A stretch of 7,320 bases of DNA, taken from NCBI GenBank assembly GCA_025352485.1, contig JANXTJ010000222.1, forward strand, positions 1 through 7,320, read 5' to 3'. Under the pieces are notes generated by a model. That model saw nothing but the letters and a program-made list of their open reading frames with translations. It had not been told where the DNA came from and did no database searches. The position numbers and the translations under genes were made by a program. Shown here one piece after another: positions 5,928 to 7,320 of this stretch; the first letter of the stretch is position 1; each line of letters starts with the position of its first letter. The DNA is from Salinibacterium sp. GTDB lineage: Bacteria; Actinomycetota; Actinomycetes; Actinomycetales; Microbacteriaceae.

Positions 5928-7002
5928 CGCTCGCCCTATTCAAGACAAAGCCGATGGTGGCAACCACTCCGACGACTGTGAAGTCAAGTCGCGCAAAAAT
6001 CAGGTACCAGAGTGAGAGGCCCATCGTCAGCGGGGTCAGAAGAATCTGTAGAACCGTGATCTTTGTCACGAAGGGGGCTCTCCACACCCGGCCTTTGCCG
6101 ATTGCCGTCAAATAGGCCCGATAAGAGTTGCGGCTCCAGCGCACCCGCTGTTTGATAAATGCCGCGAACCCCGCGGGAAACATCGACAACGCCCGAGCCG
6201 ACGACTGGTGCACCGTTTTGTAGCCGGATGCCAACACCAGCCAAGTCAAGCGACCATCGTCGCCAGCGATGCATCTGCGCCCGAGAAAGAACTCGTTCTC
6301 AAGGTTGTCGAGCACCGGAAGTACCGCGGAGCGACGGTACGCGGCGGTACGCCCGGAGAGGCACGGCACCGCGCCGACTCGGCCCATCGCGGGCACATAG
6401 TTGTAGTACCGCAAGTTCACCAGCCAGTCGGCGATCATGCGCCAGAGGCTCGAGTTGCGTTGGTAGACGTTCTGTTGGGTTCCGACCCCGCCGACCTTGG
6501 GGTCCTCGAACGGCTTCTGCACATTGACCAACAGGTCGGGCTCCCACGACGTGTCCGAGTCCACTAGCACGATAATCTCGCTTTTCGCTTGCCGGATTCC
6601 TACCCCGAGCGCCGAGCGCTTGCCCACATGGTGAAACAAGATCGGGTGCACCCGGTCGTCGCCCAGTGCCACAACCTTGGCGAAGGCCTTCGTATCCTCA
6701 ACATCGAGCACGATGATGATTTCGTCCGGGTTTTGGGCCCGCCATGACTCCAGGCAGCGCAGCAAGATTGCGGGGTCCTCGTGATACGAGGGTACGACTA
6801 GCGAGGTTGACGTTCGGAAGTCACTCTCAATCGGCTTCGCGAGGCCGGACATCACCACGCGATAAAGCCATAGGCCCCAGACGATGAGCCCTGCGATGCC
6901 TATCGGCAGATATTTCACCCACTGGGAGAGGTAGTCACCAGTGGTGGCGAAAATGGTAGGTAAACCGGGAACGTCAAAATGAAGGGTTAGCAAACCGAAC
7001 AT
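5806..7002 (-). CDS. Processive family 2 glycosyltransferase, hyaluronan synthase-like, frameshifted near its C terminus
   Basis: This is an integral membrane polysaccharide synthase that would join nucleotide sugars into a chain at the inner face and pass it outward. As read it has 398 residues. One membrane segment (about 32-50) precedes the GT2 domain: SLVVPSYHED (67-76), IIIVLDVED (95-103), the DxD motif in IVLVDSDTSWEPD (144-156), SGRTAAYR (216-223), the GDDGRLT acceptor motif (247-253) and QRVRWSRNSYRAYL (285-298), the Q-x-x-R-W signature of processive enzymes. Membrane segments follow at about 310-336 and 341-354. After residue 357 the frame changes, and the last 41 residues are polar and unlike the family. 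The proper ending lies in another frame (see 5718-5927), giving 426 residues if repaired. I chose ATG 7002 over the GTG at 7125, because AAAGGA precedes it and the extra 41 residues look non-coding. It heads the operon. Without the frameshift its stop would overlap the next ATG. Confidence 0.85.
   Translation of the reverse strand: MFGLLTLHFDVPGLPTIFATTGDYLSQWVKYLPIGIAGLIVWGLWLYRVVMSGLAKPIESDFRTSTSLVVPSYHEDPAILLRCLESWRAQNPDEIIIVLDVEDTKAFAKVVALGDDRVHPILFHHVGKRSALGVGIRQAKSEIIVLVDSDTSWEPDLLVNVQKPFEDPKVGGVGTQQNVYQRNSSLWRMIADWLVNLRYYNYVPAMGRVGAVPCLSGRTAAYRRSAVLPVLDNLENEFFLGRRCIAGDDGRLTWLVLASGYKTVHQSSARALSMFPAGFAAFIKQRVRWSRNSYRAYLTAIGKGRVWRAPFVTKITVLQILLTPLTMGLSLWYLIFARLDFTVVGVVATIGFVLNRASDSRGVKPQAASSRHIYLADSCLCGDSGRTAHQGIRVRHDE
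5927..5934. repeat. 4-base tandem duplication at the frameshift
   Basis: TCGC is present twice in direct succession on the plus strand (GCGA twice in the coding sense). A single copy would let the glycosyltransferase read through as N-R-A-I-R-G-G-S. A run of six C (5916-5921) lies six bases away and offers an alternative one-base explanation for the same frame change. Confidence 0.85.
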
Positions 7003-7260
7003 AGGACACGGATCCTTTGTGCGTATAAGAGGCCTTGCGGGTAAGGGCGCTCCGTCGCAGCCGGGAGAACAGCAGCCGACGGAGACTGCGGGCGACAGTT
7101 TCGGGTTGTCGACCGCTGAAACCACGCCAGATTAGCACCGGCACCAGAAAAGGGAAACCTTTAATGAGGAAAATTCGTTAGTCGTTATCGGGGCGTGATT
7201 TCGGCAGCGGAGCGGGGCCGGCGCCGAGCGTCGGATGATGGGCTGAACCCGCCCGGCGGC
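7003..7260. other. Leader and presumed promoter region of the polysaccharide operon
   Basis: These 258 bases precede the first operon gene and contain no credible gene. An AT-rich patch at about 7148-7190 stands out from its GC-rich flanks and is the best place for the promoter, although no clear -35/-10 pair was found. Between it and the ATG, CTCCGTCG (7050-7057) and CGACGGAG (7077-7084) form an 8-base inverted repeat around a 19-base centre. This could fold in the leader RNA about 48 bases before the start codon. No known riboswitch signature was recognised. Confidence 0.45.
7013..7018 (-). promoter_or_regulatory. Ribosome binding site for the glycosyltransferase start
   Basis: AAAGGA on the minus strand lies ten bases before the ATG at 7002. 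The spacing is slightly long but usable. It favours this ATG over the in-frame GTG at 7125, which has no comparable site. Confidence 0.6.
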
Positions 7261-7320
7261 CTACCGGTTGTCGCACACCCGCTTGAGCTTTCCACCGCTG
7301 CGCTCGGCTACCGCCCGAAC
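7261..7320 (-). CDS. Possible C-terminal end of a minus-strand gene (partial)
   Basis: A minus-strand frame enters at the right edge and ends at TAG (7263-7261), giving 19 residues, VRAVAERSGGKLKRVCDNR. Most third codon positions are G or C (15 of 19), and the stop lies 258 bases upstream of the glycosyltransferase ATG, so an upstream gene in the same direction is plausible. Another minus frame and a plus frame are also open at the edge, so the call is weak. No family is recognisable. Confidence 0.25.
   Translation of the reverse strand, partial: VRAVAERSGGKLKRVCDNR

Noticed and set aside
5718..5940. Programmed ribosomal frameshifting to make the full-length glycosyltransferase
   Set aside because: There is no slippery heptamer with a downstream structure, and the perfect 4-base duplication explains the frame change more simply. 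The C-run is a possible slip site, but nothing else supports recoding.
7003..7125. N-terminal extension of the glycosyltransferase from a GTG at 7125
   Set aside because: The 41 extra residues (Cys/Pro/Ser-rich) do not resemble the family, there is no ribosome site before the GTG, and AAAGGA supports the ATG at 7002.
7200..7260. Possible terminator or RNA gene in the GC-rich right-hand intergenic DNA
   Set aside because: Only short G/C self-complementary patches (such as CCGCCCGGCGG and GGCGCC) are present, with no long stem, no T-run and no tRNA-like T-arm or acceptor pairing.
1..7320. CRISPR array, insertion sequence, tRNA or rRNA gene, prophage or toxin-antitoxin module
   Set aside because: No regularly spaced repeats, transposase motifs, terminal inverted repeats, cloverleaf patterns or phage genes were seen on reading both strands.

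Overview
The window is GC-rich with strong G/C preference at third codon positions, purine-rich Shine-Dalgarno sites and actinobacterial-style exported proteins. Together these suggest a member of the Actinomycetota. Microbacteriaceae would fit the moderate GC and the protein style, but that is an inference from reading, not a search.

Layout. At the left edge the tail of a plus-strand gene (3-74) meets a short minus-strand DUF805-like membrane protein (71-361); their stop codons overlap. A non-coding stretch (362-584) with a G/C-only hairpin leads into a plus-strand gene (585-1127) for a small exported Ser-rich, cysteine-free, low-complexity protein. A strong hairpin (1149-1181) separates it from the end of a convergent four-gene operon that fills the rest of the window on the minus strand. 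In transcription order the operon holds: a membrane family 2 glycosyltransferase of the hyaluronan synthase type (7002 to 5718 in its repaired frame); a large exported parallel beta-helix protein with a C-terminal membrane anchor (5721-3781); a second beta-helix protein with an N-terminal membrane anchor (3784-2687); and UDP-glucose 6-dehydrogenase (2634-1213). A leader of about 260 bases lies upstream, and the right edge may hold the last codons of another minus-strand gene.

How the genes fit together. The dehydrogenase makes UDP-glucuronate. The glycosyltransferase would polymerise a uronate-containing chain and export it. Two surface-anchored beta-helix proteins are placed to epimerise, cleave or hold that chain. 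The parts list parallels alginate loci (Alg8 synthase, AlgD dehydrogenase, AlgG beta-helix epimerase), but uses a UDP-glucose dehydrogenase and lies in a probable Gram-positive. The polymer itself cannot be read from the sequence.

The most notable observation is a break in the glycosyltransferase. Near 5927-5934 the frame is lost at a perfect 4-base tandem duplication, next to a run of six C. Removing one 4-base copy restores a 426-residue protein with its last membrane segment and a tail typical of the family. The repaired stop then overlaps the next start as ATGA, exactly as at the following gene junction. Either this strain carries a recent knockout (or reversible switch) of its polysaccharide synthase, or the sequence has an error here.
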